From Luteimonas colneyensis (GTDB lineage Bacteria; Pseudomonadota; Gammaproteobacteria; Xanthomonadales; Xanthomonadaceae), in NCBI RefSeq assembly GCF_014836665.1, contig NZ_JACSQJ010000004.1:168328-232327 (forward strand): a stretch of DNA of 64,000 bases. The letters run 5' to 3'. A program made the translations under genes and the position numbers. Each line of letters opens with the position of its first letter. Position 1 is the stretch's first letter. Positions 38,770-48,270 of this stretch are shown piece by piece. The notes under the pieces are model-generated. The model saw only the letters and a list, made by a program, of their open reading frames with translations. It was not told the DNA's origin and did not search any database.

Positions 38770-39437
38770 TGCCCCGATCCACCCGACGCCGGCGCAGCCT
38801 GGCGATCGCACTGGCCCTCCTGGCGTGCGCAACTCCCGCCGCCATCGCGCAGCAGGTCGTCATCTACCGCTGCACCGACGCCAGCGGCGCCCTCACCGTG
38901 CAGAACGACGAACCTTGCCCCGCAGGCAGTCGCGAGGAGCGCGCGATCATCGAGCCGCCGCCGCCGATGCCGGTCTACGTTCCACAGACGCCTGCGCCCG
39001 CCCCGGCGGCGACCGGCACGGTGACGGCCGCCGCGGCTGCCACGCCGGTCGCACCCGAACGCCCCGACGCCCCTGCGCCCGCCCGCATCGCCGACGCCGA
39101 CCGCCTGCCACCGCCGCCGATCTTCCGCTGCCACACGCCGGGCAACGACCGCTACGTCAGCGAGGACGCCGAGCCCAAGCCGCGCTGCGTGCCGCTGCAG
39201 ACCGTCGGCATCAACGGCGATCCGGGCCTCGCCGCCGGCGCGGCCTGTGAATGGCAGTACGACCGCTGCGAGCGCATCCCCGATGGCGAGGCCTGCGACG
39301 GCTGGCGCCAGCGCGGCCGCGAGATCGAGTCCACCTGGCGCTACGCCCGCGGCGATGCCCGCGCGCCGCTGCAGGAGGCCTTCGCGCGCGTGTCGACGAT
39401 CCTGTCGGATACCACCTGCGGACTGCCGCCCGGCTGA
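38769..39437 (+). CDS. DUF4124-type secreted protein (second of two)
   Basis: 222-residue paralogue of the preceding gene. The signal peptide ends LACATPAAIA; then QQVVIYRCTDASGALTVQNDEPC (DUF4124) with a Pro/Ala-rich linker (residues 65-115). A second unit IFRCHTPGNDRYVSEDAEPKPRC follows, and a Cys-bearing helical end (CEWQYDRCERIPDGEACDGWRQRG). Shared domain order and the TGATG junction suggest tandem duplication with co-translation. The even Cys spacing implies disulfides and periplasmic location. Function unknown. Confidence 0.82.
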   Translation: MPRSTRRRRSLAIALALLACATPAAIAQQVVIYRCTDASGALTVQNDEPCPAGSREERAIIEPPPPMPVYVPQTPAPAPAATGTVTAAAAATPVAPERPDAPAPARIADADRLPPPPIFRCHTPGNDRYVSEDAEPKPRCVPLQTVGINGDPGLAAGAACEWQYDRCERIPDGEACDGWRQRGREIESTWRYARGDARAPLQEAFARVSTILSDTTCGLPPG

Positions 39438-39444
39438 CGCGCGC

Positions 39445-40023
39445 TCAGGCGCCGAACAGCGCCGCCTGGGCCGGCGGATACACCAGCAGCCCACCCGCAG
39501 GGCGCGCCGCCTGGTGGAGGACGTGCGGCTGCGCCGGCTTGTCGTCGATAACGTGCAGCACCTCCATTCCCCGGTGCACCAGCAGGTCGGCGATGAGCCG
39601 CCGGTGGCAGCGCCACCACACCGCTTCGGCGCACATCAGCGCGGTGCGGCGCATCGCCGCCAGTTCGAGCGCCTGCGCCAGCCCCTCGGCGAACTCCGCG
39701 CTGGCCGTGTGGTCGGCGTAGCCCTGGAAGGCGGCGTTGCGCCAGGCGCCATTGGGCGAGCCAGGCTGCGCGCGCCGGCGCCCGCCGAGCTGTGGCAGCC
39801 ACCGGTAACCGAAGCCGGCCGCGGGCAGCGCCACCGCCATCGCCTCGCTGGCGAACCATGGATGGCGCCGCGAGCCGGGGAAGCGGCGCACGTCGGCGAT
39901 CGCCTCGACGTCGTGCAGCCGCAGCAGCCCGAGGAACTCCTCCCAGCCGCGCGTGGAGTGGCCGATGGTCCAGATCCTGCCGGTCACTGGAACGTCCTTC
40001 GTCAGCGGTAGTCCGCCCCGCAT
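39445..40023 (-). CDS. DUF488 family protein
   Basis: 192-residue DUF488 protein. RIWTIGHSTRGWEEFLGLL, IADVRRFPGSRRHPWF, YRWLPQLGGRRR, FQGYADHTASAEFAEGL and the Cys-containing TALMCAEAVWWRCHRRLIAD (E-x3-WWRCHR) are the conserved family motifs. Biochemical role is unproven. ATG 40023 is used; a GTG about 15 codons downstream, at VTGRIWTIGHS, would give a start closer to the family average. Convergent with the DUF4124 pair, only 7 nt apart. Confidence 0.92.
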   Translation of the reverse strand: MRGGLPLTKDVPVTGRIWTIGHSTRGWEEFLGLLRLHDVEAIADVRRFPGSRRHPWFASEAMAVALPAAGFGYRWLPQLGGRRRAQPGSPNGAWRNAAFQGYADHTASAEFAEGLAQALELAAMRRTALMCAEAVWWRCHRRLIADLLVHRGMEVLHVIDDKPAQPHVLHQAARPAGGLLVYPPAQAALFGA

Positions 40024-40086
40024 GCTGCGCAGCCCGCGATGCCCGCGGCGTGAACCGGCCGCCGAGCCGTGCGTTCCGGCGACCGG

Positions 40087-41067
40087 TCAGCAGTGCTCGC
40101 GACCTCGCTGGCCGGGCGGATCCACCTGCACCGTGACATGGTCGATCGCGTAGCGGTCGTGCAGCCAGGCCGACACCAGCGCCGGCAGCCGCAGCGGATC
40201 CACGCCGGGCGCCGGGCTCACGTGCACCGTCGCCACGCTGGACTCGTCGGTCAGCGTCCAGGCGTGGAAGTGCCAGGCCTCGGCGATCTCCGGCAGCGAC
40301 GCCAGCCCCGCCTCCGCCACCCGCGCGTCGACGCCCTGCGGCACCGCCTGCAACAGCACCCGCAGCGACTCCGACACCAGCCCCCAGGCCGAGCGCACCA
40401 CCAGCAGCGCCACCAACACCGACAGCAGCGGATCGAGCACGGTCCAGCCGGTGAGCATGATCCCCACCGCCGCCGCGATCGCCCCGACGGAGCCCAGCAG
40501 GTCGCCGACGACGTGCAGCAGCGCGCCGCGCAGGTTGCCGTCGCCGCGATGGCCGCGCGACAGCACCCACGCGCCCGCCAGGTTCACGCACAGGCCGACC
40601 ACCGCCACCGCCAGCATCGTCCCGGCCATGACCTCGACCGGCTGGCGCAGGCGCGCCACCGCCTCCCATGCGATCCACGCCACCAGCAGCAGCAGGGCCG
40701 CACCGTTGGCCAGCGCCGCGAGCACCCGCACCCGGTGGAAGCCGTAGGTACGCGTCGAATCGGGCGGCCGCCGCGCGATCCGGTACGCCACCAGCGCCAG
40801 CAGCAGCGCCGCCGCGTCGGAGACCATGTGCCCCGAGTCCGCGATCAGCGCCAGCGACCCCGACCACCAGCCGCCGATGGCCTGGACGATCGCGTAGCCC
40901 GCGGTCAGGACGAAGACGAAGCGCAGCCGGCGCTCGTTGCCGGCGGTGACCGCGGGTGCGTGGGAGTGGGCGTGCGCGTGGGCATCCGCACCATGACCGC
41001 CGCGACCATGGTCGTGGTCACCGTCGTGTGCGTGGCCGTGCGCTTCACCGTGTGGATGCTGCGTCAT
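40087..41067 (-). CDS. Cation diffusion facilitator zinc exporter (CzcD/ZitB-like)
   Basis: 326-residue CDF transporter exporting Zn2+ or related divalent metals. The cytoplasmic N-terminus is His-rich (residues 4-38, HGEAHGHAHDGDHDHGRGGH). Six TM helices follow. Metal-site pairs are SLALIADSGHMVSDAAALL (HxxxD) in TM2 and GALLHVVGDLLGSVGAIAAA (HxxxD) in TM5. The C-terminal domain includes WHFHAWTLTDESSVATVHV. ATG 41067 begins MTQHPHG. Divergent from a small lipoprotein gene. Confidence 0.95.
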   Translation of the reverse strand: MTQHPHGEAHGHAHDGDHDHGRGGHGADAHAHAHSHAPAVTAGNERRLRFVFVLTAGYAIVQAIGGWWSGSLALIADSGHMVSDAAALLLALVAYRIARRPPDSTRTYGFHRVRVLAALANGAALLLLVAWIAWEAVARLRQPVEVMAGTMLAVAVVGLCVNLAGAWVLSRGHRGDGNLRGALLHVVGDLLGSVGAIAAAVGIMLTGWTVLDPLLSVLVALLVVRSAWGLVSESLRVLLQAVPQGVDARVAEAGLASLPEIAEAWHFHAWTLTDESSVATVHVSPAPGVDPLRLPALVSAWLHDRYAIDHVTVQVDPPGQRGREHC

Positions 41068-41196
41068 GGGGCGGGTCCTCGGATCGACCAGCATGATCCC
41101 TGCCCCGGTGGCCGGGTCAAGCGCCGCGAGGGTGCCGTATCCTCGGCGACGGGGCATGGCCCTGTTGAACCTCCCACGAAAAGGACCTCACGCACG

Positions 41197-41658
41197 ATGA
41201 AGACCCTGATGCTGTTCGCGGCGCTGTCCGCCGCCGTGATCACCGGCTGTGCCACGGTGCCTGCGCCATCACCGTCATCCGACGCCCGGGGGTCGTGGAT
41301 CACGCCGCGCGACGCGATCAACCTCGCGGCCGACGCCGCACCCCGCGGCGTCGAAGGCACCTTCGCCCTGACGGTCAAGGCCACGGGCGCCGAGGGCGGC
41401 GAAACTTTCCTGAACTCGGAGCTGGACTACCGCGACCAGCGCAACCTCACCGTCGCGGTGTCGCCCGCGGCGACCCGGCAACTGGCGGAGCGGCTGGGTG
41501 AGCATCCGCGTACGGCGCTCATGGGGCGCGACATCCTCGTGCATGGCGCCGCGGTGCGCACCAGGATCGACTTCACCAGCCAGGGCCGCCCCACCGGGAA
41601 GTACTACTACCAGACGCACGTCAAGGTCATCGACGCGCGCCAGATCACGATCCGGTAG
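41197..41658 (+). CDS. Small lipoprotein of unknown function
   Basis: 153-residue predicted lipoprotein: MKTLMLFAALSAAVITGCA with Cys18 in lipobox VITGC. The mature part has a possible metal- or sugar-independent beta fold: GTFALTVKATGAEGGETFLN, LDYRDQRNLTVAVSPA, GRDILVHGAAVRTRIDFTSQG, YYYQTHVKVIDARQITI. The pattern with a YRDQRNLTV segment resembles small OB-like domains, but no family is recognised with confidence. AAGGA is 12 nt upstream of the ATG. It is followed 20 nt later by the DUF486 gene. Confidence 0.8.
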   Translation: MKTLMLFAALSAAVITGCATVPAPSPSSDARGSWITPRDAINLAADAAPRGVEGTFALTVKATGAEGGETFLNSELDYRDQRNLTVAVSPAATRQLAERLGEHPRTALMGRDILVHGAAVRTRIDFTSQGRPTGKYYYQTHVKVIDARQITIR

Positions 41659-41678
41659 CCGGTTTCAGGGAGTCCTCC

Positions 41679-42038
41679 ATGCGCGAGATCGGACTCACGA
41701 TCCTGCTGCTGACGCTCGGCAACGTCTTCATGACGTTCGCCTGGTACGCGCACCTGAAGGAGCTGGGCTCCAAGCCCTGGTTCGTGGCGGCGCTGCTCAG
41801 CTGGGGCATCGCCTTCTTCGAATACATGCTGCAGGTGCCAGCCAACCGCATCGGCTACACCGTGCTGTCGCTGGGCCAGCTCAAGATCCTGCAGGAAGTG
41901 ATCACGCTGGCAGTGTTCGTGCCGTTCGCGGTGTTCTACATGAAGGAGCCGCTGAAGCTGGACTATCTGTGGGCCGGTCTGTGCATCCTGGGCGCGGTGT
42001 ACTTCGTGTTCCGCGGCGGGACGAACGCCGGGGCCTGA
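41679..42038 (+). CDS. DUF486/DMT-superfamily small membrane protein
   Basis: 119-residue inner-membrane protein with four TM helices, the size of a small multidrug-resistance-like half transporter. MREIGLTILLLTLGNVFMTFAWYAHLK, WGIAFFEYMLQVPANRIGY, LGQLKILQEVITLAVFVPFAVFYM and LDYLWAGLCILGAVYFVFR are typical of DUF486. The Shine-Dalgarno GGGAGT precedes ATG 41679. Substrate unknown. Confidence 0.93.
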   Translation: MREIGLTILLLTLGNVFMTFAWYAHLKELGSKPWFVAALLSWGIAFFEYMLQVPANRIGYTVLSLGQLKILQEVITLAVFVPFAVFYMKEPLKLDYLWAGLCILGAVYFVFRGGTNAGA

Positions 42039-42110
42039 GACCCGCACGTTCACGGGATGAGATGCGGGTGGCTGCTATCGATGCGGCCTGCCCGCCCCGT
42101 GTCCCGATCC

Positions 42111-42854
42111 ATGGCAAGCGCGTCCACGTCCATCGTCCGCATTGGCACCGCCGGCTGGTCGATCGCGAGCGCGCACCGCGACCTGTTCGGCCCCGGCGCC
42201 AGCCTGCTCGAACGCCATGCGACGCGGTTCGACGCGGCCGAGATCAATTCGTCCTTCTACCGTCCCCACCGCCGCGGGACCTATGCGCGGTGGGCGGACA
42301 CGGTGCCCGCGCATTTCCGCTTCTCGGCCAAGCTGCCGCGAACGATCACGCACGAGCACCGGCTGCGGGGCGCGCTCCCGCTGCTCGACGACTTCCTGGC
42401 GCAGGCCGGTGGCCTTGGCGACCGCCTCGGCTGCCTGCTGGTGCAGCTGCCGCCGTCGCTGGCGTTCGACGCGCGCGTGGCAGGGACGTTCTTCGCAGGC
42501 CTGCGCCGCCGCTGGGACGGCGGCGTGGCCTGCGAGCCGCGCCATGCGAGTTGGTTCGCGTCGCGCGTCGACGCGCTGTGGCAGCGCCACGCCGTCGCGC
42601 GGGTGGCCGCCGACCCGGCGCCGGTGCCAGGCGCGGGCGAACCCGGCGGCCATGCCGGACTGCGCTACTGGCGTTGGCATGGTTCGCCGCGGATCTACTA
42701 CAGCGACTACGACGCGGCGGCGCTGGGGGCGCTGGCGGCACGCGTACGCGCGGGCCTGCCGCCGCGCGGCGAGGCCTGGGTCATCTTCGACAACACCGCG
42801 CACGGGCATGCGACGCCGAACGCTTCCGATTTCCAGGACCTGGTACGCGCATGA
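42111..42854 (+). CDS. DUF72 domain protein
   Basis: 247-residue DUF72 (TIM-barrel-like) protein: RIGTAGWSIA near the N-terminus, FDAAEINSSFYRPHRRGTYARW, FRFSAKLPRTITHEHRL, VQLPPSLAFDARV, ACEPRHASWF, YWRWHGSPRIYYSDYD and the C-terminal WVIFDNTAHGHATPNA. The conserved Glu, His and Trp residues suggest a catalytic pocket; activity is unknown. ATG 42111 is preferred to 42057 as it fits the family start. Stands between DUF486 and xthA genes. Confidence 0.9.
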   Translation: MASASTSIVRIGTAGWSIASAHRDLFGPGASLLERHATRFDAAEINSSFYRPHRRGTYARWADTVPAHFRFSAKLPRTITHEHRLRGALPLLDDFLAQAGGLGDRLGCLLVQLPPSLAFDARVAGTFFAGLRRRWDGGVACEPRHASWFASRVDALWQRHAVARVAADPAPVPGAGEPGGHAGLRYWRWHGSPRIYYSDYDAAALGALAARVRAGLPPRGEAWVIFDNTAHGHATPNASDFQDLVRA

Positions 42855-42956
42855 GGCGGAAGCCTCGGCGTCCGGCCCCGTGCCCGCCTGCGCCCGCCCT
42901 TCCGCCCCGACCTTCAGCGCACCGATCCACCGATCGCCGATCGACCCGTCAGCCAC

Positions 42957-43754
42957 TCAGCCGGGCGCCTTCACCACCACCCACGTCGGCGCATGGTCGC
43001 TGGCCTTCTCCTGCAGCCGCACCCAGCGGTCGACGCCGGCCTCCTTCAGCCCCTTCGCCAGCACCGGGTTGAGCAGCAGGTGGTCGATGCGCAGGCCGCG
43101 ATCGCGCTCGGCGTGCTGGCGGAAATAGTCCCAGAACGTGTACGGCCGCTCCTCGCCGAAGGTCTCCAGCAGCGCATCCGTCCAGCCCTGGGCCAGCAGG
43201 GCCTCGTAGCGCTCACGCACTTCGGGCTGGAACAGCGCGTCCTTGCGCCAGGCCTTCGGGTCGTAGACATCGGACTCGTGCGGGATCACGTTGAAGTCGC
43301 CGATCATCGCGACCGGATGCGGCAGGTCGACCAGGCTCTCCGCATGCCGGTGCAGCCGCCGCATCCAGGCCAGTTTGTAGTCGTACTTCGGCCCCGGAAC
43401 GGGATTGCCGTTGGGCAGGTAGATCGCGGCGACGACGATGCCGTGGATCGCCGCCTCCAGGTAGCGGCTCTGGGTGTCCTTCGCGTCGCCGGGCAGGCCG
43501 CGCCGGCTCTCCACCGGCACGGTGTCGCGGCCCAGCAGCGCGACGCCATTCCACGAACGCTGTCCGTGCCAGAGCGCGCCGTAACCGGCAGCTTCGAGCG
43601 CGTCGGCCGGAAACGCCTCGTCCAGCGCCTTCAGCTCCTGCAGAGCGACAATGTCAGGCGCTTCCTTTTCCAGCCACGCCAGCAGGTGCGGCAGCCGCGT
43701 GCCGATGCCGTTGACGTTGAAGGTCGCGAGTTTCAGCGTCTTCCTGCGGGCCAC
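42957..43754 (-). CDS. xthA: Exodeoxyribonuclease III / AP endonuclease
   Basis: 265-residue base-excision-repair nuclease. The catalytic motifs are FNVNGIGTRLPHLLAWLEKE, IVALQELKA (metal Glu), YLPNGNPVP (Tyr), MIGDFNVIPHE (Asp/Asn), RIDHLLLNP and SDHAPTWV (Asp-His). GTG 43754 (MARRKTLKLATFNVNG) is chosen since GGAGG lies 6 nt upstream; there is no suitable ATG. Convergent with the DUF72 gene. Confidence 0.94.
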   Translation of the reverse strand: MARRKTLKLATFNVNGIGTRLPHLLAWLEKEAPDIVALQELKALDEAFPADALEAAGYGALWHGQRSWNGVALLGRDTVPVESRRGLPGDAKDTQSRYLEAAIHGIVVAAIYLPNGNPVPGPKYDYKLAWMRRLHRHAESLVDLPHPVAMIGDFNVIPHESDVYDPKAWRKDALFQPEVRERYEALLAQGWTDALLETFGEERPYTFWDYFRQHAERDRGLRIDHLLLNPVLAKGLKEAGVDRWVRLQEKASDHAPTWVVVKAPG

Positions 43755-43905
43755 CGGCGCCTCCACGCGATGCGGAGCGCACGACCGTAGCGCCGCCGCG
43801 ATGGCGGGTCCGTGAAGCGGCGGGCGCCGGCGGTCGGAGGCGGGTTCACGCCAGTGCCATCCCGCGGGCGCCAGGATCGCTGCACCATTCCTCGTGGAGC
43901 GACCG

Positions 43906-44154
43906 ATGGCCGCCAAGCCCGAGCCGCGCGGGATCCCGGGGCAAGCGCCCCACCCGGCCCGCGACCCGATTCCCGACCGGCCGATCGATCCGGTCCCGGA
44001 CCAGCCCATTGACCCCGTGCCCGACCAGCCGAAGGATCCCGTCCCCGACCGCCCGGTCGACCCGGATCCCGAGCGTCCTTCCGAACCGGTCCTGCCGCCG
44101 CGCGACCGCGGCATGCCCGTGCAGGAGCCGCCGCAGGACGCTCAGAAGCCGTAG
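43906..44154 (+). CDS. Small Pro/Asp octapeptide-repeat protein, function unknown
   Basis: 82-residue hydrophilic protein with no signal peptide. Residues 20-67 are six consecutive 8-residue repeats of the form [24 protein letters not shown], decaying to EPVLPPRD, encoded by 24-nt repeats at 43963-44106. The flanks are also Pro-rich. GGAG lies 6 nt before ATG 43906. An in-frame GTG at 43894 is possible. The last 13 nt overlap the 3' end of the convergent SDR gene. Disordered proteins with similar DPVPD repeats occur in Xanthomonad relatives as uncharacterised small proteins. Confidence 0.65.
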   Translation: MAAKPEPRGIPGQAPHPARDPIPDRPIDPVPDQPIDPVPDQPKDPVPDRPVDPDPERPSEPVLPPRDRGMPVQEPPQDAQKP

Positions 44155-44927
44155 CGCAGGAAACCCCCGTCCACCGCGATGCATTCGCCGGTGACGTAGC
44201 CCGACGCCGGCAGGCACAGGAAGGCCACCGCGGCCGCCACTTCCTCCGGCTCGCCGATGCGCCCCATCGGCGTGCGCAGCAGCACGTCGTCGAGGTAGTC
44301 GGGATCGGCCAGCGCCGGCGAGGTGCGGCGGGTGCGGATGTACCAGGGCGCGACGCAGTTCACGCGCACGCCGTCCTCGGCCCACTCGACCGCGAGGTTG
44401 CGCGTCATCTGGTGCAGCGCGGCCTTGCTCATGCCGTAGGGCGCGCCGGTGCGCACGTGGGTGGCGCCGGAGACGCTGCCGACGTTGACGATGCAGCTGG
44501 CCGCGTGCTGCGCCAGCAGCGGGTGCGCATAGCGGCTGAGCTCGAATGCGCTGAACAGGTTGACCTCGAAGATCTCGCGCCACTCGTCCTCGGTGTAGTC
44601 GACGGCCGCCTTGCTCAGGTTGCCGCCGGCGTTGTTGACCAGGATATGCAGGCCCTCGCCCTGGTCCTCGACCCAGTCCAGCAGTTCGCGGCGCTGCTCG
44701 TCGTCGGCGACGTCGGCGATCAGCGCGCGCACGTCGCCGTCGGGATGCTCGTCGAGCAGCTCCTCGCGCGCGGCCTCGAGCGCGTCGCCGTCGCGCGCGG
44801 CGATCAGCACGCGCGCGCCGAAGCCCAGCAGCTCGGAGGCGATCGCGCGGCCGATGCCGGCGCTGCCGCCGGTCACCAGCGCAAGCTGTCCGTCCAGCCG
44901 CCAGCGCGAGCGGTCGGCGCCGCTCAC
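44142..44927 (-). CDS. SDR family oxidoreductase (tropinone-reductase-like)
   Basis: 261-residue classical short-chain dehydrogenase. [15 protein letters not shown] is the NAD(P)-binding TGxxxGxG; ILVNNAGG follows; catalytic Ser in [12 protein letters not shown]; Tyr-x3-Lys in [10 protein letters not shown]; then [13 protein letters not shown]. The C-terminus [19 protein letters not shown] is the usual end. A GTG start at 44927 overlaps the sppA stop by 4 nt (GTGA), so it is co-translated with sppA. Substrate unknown. Confidence 0.93.
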   Translation of the reverse strand: MSGADRSRWRLDGQLALVTGGSAGIGRAIASELLGFGARVLIAARDGDALEAAREELLDEHPDGDVRALIADVADDEQRRELLDWVEDQGEGLHILVNNAGGNLSKAAVDYTEDEWREIFEVNLFSAFELSRYAHPLLAQHAASCIVNVGSVSGATHVRTGAPYGMSKAALHQMTRNLAVEWAEDGVRVNCVAPWYIRTRRTSPALADPDYLDDVLLRTPMGRIGEPEEVAAAVAFLCLPASGYVTGECIAVDGGFLRYGF

Positions 44928-46819
44928 GGCATGCAGAAGCAGTGGGCGACCGCCTTCACCGGGTGGCCGCCGCGGGACATGGCCTGCTCGATGAAGCGCA
45001 GGTCGCCGGCGACGCCGGGCAGCGCCTGCAGCAGCAGACCGTTGGCGAGTCCGCTGCGCGCAAGCAGCGCCGCGCCGGCTCGGGTCTCGGCCATGCCGGC
45101 GACGAAGTTCTCGAACGGCGTCAGCGGCTTCTCGATGTACTTCACGCCCCAGGCGTCCGCCTCGCCCAGCTCCGCCCGCGAGGCGGCGTTGGCCAGCGCG
45201 TCGCGCAGGCCGCCGAACTCGTCCACCAGGCCGCGCTCCTTCGCCTGCGCGCCGCTCCAGACGCGGCCGCGGGCCACGCTGTCGATCTCCTCGACGCTGC
45301 GCCCGCGCGCGGCGGCGACCTTGCCGGTGAAGTCGCGGTAGCCCTTGTCGATCACGCTCTGGATCACCGCGCCCACCTCGGGCTGCAGCGGCCGCGTCGG
45401 ATCGAACGCGCCTGCGAACGACGTGGTGCCGACGCCGTCGGTGCGCACGCCGATCTTCTCCAGGGTGCGCGGGATGGTCGGGAACATGCCGAAGATGCCG
45501 ATCGAGCCGGTGATGGTCGACGGGTCGGCGTAGATCGCGTCGGCGTCCATGCTGATCCAGTAGCCGCCGGACGCGGCCAGGTCGCCCATCGAGGCCACCA
45601 CCGGCTTGCCGGCGGCCTTCAGCGCCACGATCTCGCGGCGGATCTGCTCGGAGGCGAAGACCTCGCCGCCGGGCGAGTCGACGCGCAGCACCACCGCCTT
45701 GACCTCGTCGTCCTCGCGCGCGGCGCGCAGCAGGGCCGAGGTCGACTCGCCGCCGACGCTGCCCGGGTTCTGCTCGCCGCCCATGATCTGGCCTTCGGCC
45801 ACGACCACCGCGACCTGCGGCCGGGTGTCGGCGGCCGCCACCGGACTGGTGACGTGCTTGAGGTAGGCGTCGTATGCGATCTCGCGCACGCCGCTGTCGC
45901 TGTCCTCGTCGGCCTCGCCGCGTTCGGCCAGCATCACCTGCACCTCCTCCAGGGTCTTCAGGCCGTCGACCAGCTTCTGGTCGAGCGCGAGCTGCGCGAG
46001 GTCGCCGCCAGCGGCCTCCACGCCGGCCGGCAGGCCTTCCACCGCGGCCGACAGCGCGCCGGCGTCGAGGCCGCGCGCGGTCGCGATGTCGCCCACGAAG
46101 CGCTGCCAGATGTCGTTCATCCAGTAGAGGTCGGCTTCCTTGGCCTCGGGCGAGGCGGCGTCGAGCACGTAGGGCTCGGCCGCGGACTTGTACTCGCCGA
46201 CCTTGAACAGGTGGATGTCGACGCCGAGCTTGTCCTGCAGGCCTTCGCGGTAGTACTGGCGGTAGCGGCCGATGCCTTCCAGCACCAGCCCGCCGTAGGG
46301 ATCCATGTAGACCTCGTCGGCCTGCGCCGCGAGCAGGTACTGCGCCTGGCCGAAATAGTCGCCGTAGGCGATCACTTCCTTGCCCGCCTCGCGCAGCGCG
46401 CCGATGGCGTCCGCCAGTTCGCGCATCGAGGCGTAGCCGGAGAAGGCCATGCGGTCGGTGCGCAGCAGCACGCGCTCGATGCGCTTGTCGTCGGCCGCCT
46501 TTTCGATCACGCGCAGCAGGTCGCGCAGGCGCACCTCGGGCGTGTCCTGGCCGCTGAGCTTGCCGAAGGCCCGGCTGACCGGATCGACGCTGAACTGCTC
46601 GACCAGCGCGCCCTCCGGCGCGATTACCAGCGTGGTGCGCTCGAGCAGCGGCTTGGCGCGCTCGGCGCTGAAGATCGCCACCAGCACGACCACCAGCAGC
46701 AGCAGGAACAGCAGGTTGAACACCAGGCGTCGGGTGAAGTTCAGGGCATCCCAGGCACCGACGACCACGCGGGCGATGGGGCCGCGGCGGCGCGGGGCGT
46801 TGCGGGGGGATTCGGACAT
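44924..46819 (-). CDS. sppA: Signal peptide peptidase SppA, 67K type
   Basis: 631-residue membrane-anchored serine/lysine protease that degrades cleaved signal peptides. N-terminal TM ([19 protein letters not shown]). The tandem S49 domains are visible: [41 protein letters not shown] in the first, carrying the region of the catalytic Lys, and [20 protein letters not shown] plus [16 protein letters not shown] (Ser nucleophile) and [12 protein letters not shown] in the second. Length is that of E. coli SppA. Heads the sppA-SDR operon. Confidence 0.95.
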   Translation of the reverse strand: MSESPRNAPRRRGPIARVVVGAWDALNFTRRLVFNLLFLLLLVVVLVAIFSAERAKPLLERTTLVIAPEGALVEQFSVDPVSRAFGKLSGQDTPEVRLRDLLRVIEKAADDKRIERVLLRTDRMAFSGYASMRELADAIGALREAGKEVIAYGDYFGQAQYLLAAQADEVYMDPYGGLVLEGIGRYRQYYREGLQDKLGVDIHLFKVGEYKSAAEPYVLDAASPEAKEADLYWMNDIWQRFVGDIATARGLDAGALSAAVEGLPAGVEAAGGDLAQLALDQKLVDGLKTLEEVQVMLAERGEADEDSDSGVREIAYDAYLKHVTSPVAAADTRPQVAVVVAEGQIMGGEQNPGSVGGESTSALLRAAREDDEVKAVVLRVDSPGGEVFASEQIRREIVALKAAGKPVVASMGDLAASGGYWISMDADAIYADPSTITGSIGIFGMFPTIPRTLEKIGVRTDGVGTTSFAGAFDPTRPLQPEVGAVIQSVIDKGYRDFTGKVAAARGRSVEEIDSVARGRVWSGAQAKERGLVDEFGGLRDALANAASRAELGEADAWGVKYIEKPLTPFENFVAGMAETRAGAALLARSGLANGLLLQALPGVAGDLRFIEQAMSRGGHPVKAVAHCFCMP

Positions 46820-46891
46820 GTGACAACCAGGGGCGGAGGATGCGATGCCGCAGTATCACCGCTGGCGCCGAGCGCCGTCACCCGCCTTTGG

Positions 46892-48256
46892 TCACTGCGC
46901 CGTCCGGGGCAGGTGGCCGCTGGTGCGCAGGAAACGCGCCGCCATCAGCACCGCGGCGACCACCAGGCCGGCGATCAGCCCGATCCACATCCCGCGCGGC
47001 CCCATGTCCAGCCCCAGCCCCAGCCAGGCGCCGGTGGCCATGCCCACCGCCCAGTAGGCGAAGGCGGCCAGCAGCATCGGCACGCGCGTGTCCTTGAGCC
47101 CGCGCAGCGCGCCGGCCGACAGCACCTGCACGCCGTCGGGGAACTGGAAGGCGGCTGCGAACAGCAGCAGCGAGGCGGCCAACGTCGCGACCGCGGCGTC
47201 CGCGGTGTAGATGGCCGCGATCGCGTCGTGGCCGAGCACCAGCACCAGCGCCGACACCGCCTGGGTGCCCAGCACCAGGGCCAGGCCGGCGTACGTCGCC
47301 CGGCGCACGCCGTCGCGGCCGCCGCCTGCCCCCATCGCATGGCCGACGCGCACCGTGGTCGCCTCCGCCAGGCCGAAGGGGACCATGAAGCAGAGGCTGG
47401 CGACGTTGATCGCGATCTGGTGCGCGGCGGCCTCGACCTGGCCGAGCCGGCCGATCAGCAGCGCGGTGACGATGAACAGCCCACCCTCCATGGCCACGGT
47501 CACGCCGATCGGCAGGCCGGTGCGCAGCAGGTCGCGGATCGGCGCCCGGCGCGGCGGCTCGAAGCGCGCGAACAGGCCCAGCGGCGCGAAGCGCTTCGAA
47601 CAGGCGAGATACGTTGCGAAGCCCAGCGCCTGCGCCCACATCATCAGCGCCGAGGCCAGGCCCAGCCCGCCCGCGCCCATTTCGGGCAGTCCGAAGCGGC
47701 CAAAGGCGAAGGCATAGCCCAGCGGCACCAGCAGCAGCAGGCCGCCGAAGCCGAACAGCATCGTCGGCAGGGTCCAGTGCAGGCCGTCGCTGAGGTAGCG
47801 CATGGCGTAGTAGAGCGTCAGCGCCGGCACGCCCCAGCGGATGCCGTGCAGGAAAGCGCGCGCGCCGGGGCGGATGTCCTCGGCAATGCCCATCGGCGCC
47901 AGCGCCGCGGTCGCCACGCTCAGCAGCGCGAACAGCAGCAGGCCGAGGCCCAGCGCCAGCCACAGCGACTGCCGGAACAGGGGCGCGATTTCATGGCGAC
48001 GGCCGGAGCCGTCGAGCTGCGAGACCGAGGGCGGCAGCGCCATCAGCGTGCCCATCGGGATCATCATGGGCAGCCAGAACATGGCCGTGCCGACCGACAC
48101 AGCGGCCAGGGTCGCGGTGCCGTGGCGGCCGGCGATGACGCTGTCGACGAAACCGATCAGACCGGTGGCGACATGGCCGGCGACCAGCGGCGCGGCCAGG
48201 ATCGCGGTGGCGCGCATTTCGCCGCGGAAGCGCGCGGGGTGGCTCGATGGAGACAT
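46892..48256 (-). CDS. MATE family efflux transporter (NorM-like)
   Basis: 454-residue cation-coupled multidrug transporter with twelve predicted TM helices. ILAAPLVAGHVATGLIGFVDSVIAG is the usual opening. MFWLPMMIPMGTLMALPPSVSQLDGSG, GLPIGVTVAMEGGLFIVTALLIG, AAHQIAINVASLCFMVPFGLAEATTVRVGHAMG and FQFPDGVQVLSAGALRGLKDTRVPML are characteristic of NorM. It lies between sppA and the DUF3106 gene on the same strand (14 nt after the latter), so it may share a transcript with it. Confidence 0.94.
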   Translation of the reverse strand: MSPSSHPARFRGEMRATAILAAPLVAGHVATGLIGFVDSVIAGRHGTATLAAVSVGTAMFWLPMMIPMGTLMALPPSVSQLDGSGRRHEIAPLFRQSLWLALGLGLLLFALLSVATAALAPMGIAEDIRPGARAFLHGIRWGVPALTLYYAMRYLSDGLHWTLPTMLFGFGGLLLLVPLGYAFAFGRFGLPEMGAGGLGLASALMMWAQALGFATYLACSKRFAPLGLFARFEPPRRAPIRDLLRTGLPIGVTVAMEGGLFIVTALLIGRLGQVEAAAHQIAINVASLCFMVPFGLAEATTVRVGHAMGAGGGRDGVRRATYAGLALVLGTQAVSALVLVLGHDAIAAIYTADAAVATLAASLLLFAAAFQFPDGVQVLSAGALRGLKDTRVPMLLAAFAYWAVGMATGAWLGLGLDMGPRGMWIGLIAGLVVAAVLMAARFLRTSGHLPRTAQ

Positions 48257-48270
48257 GCGGGAGGCTGCGG

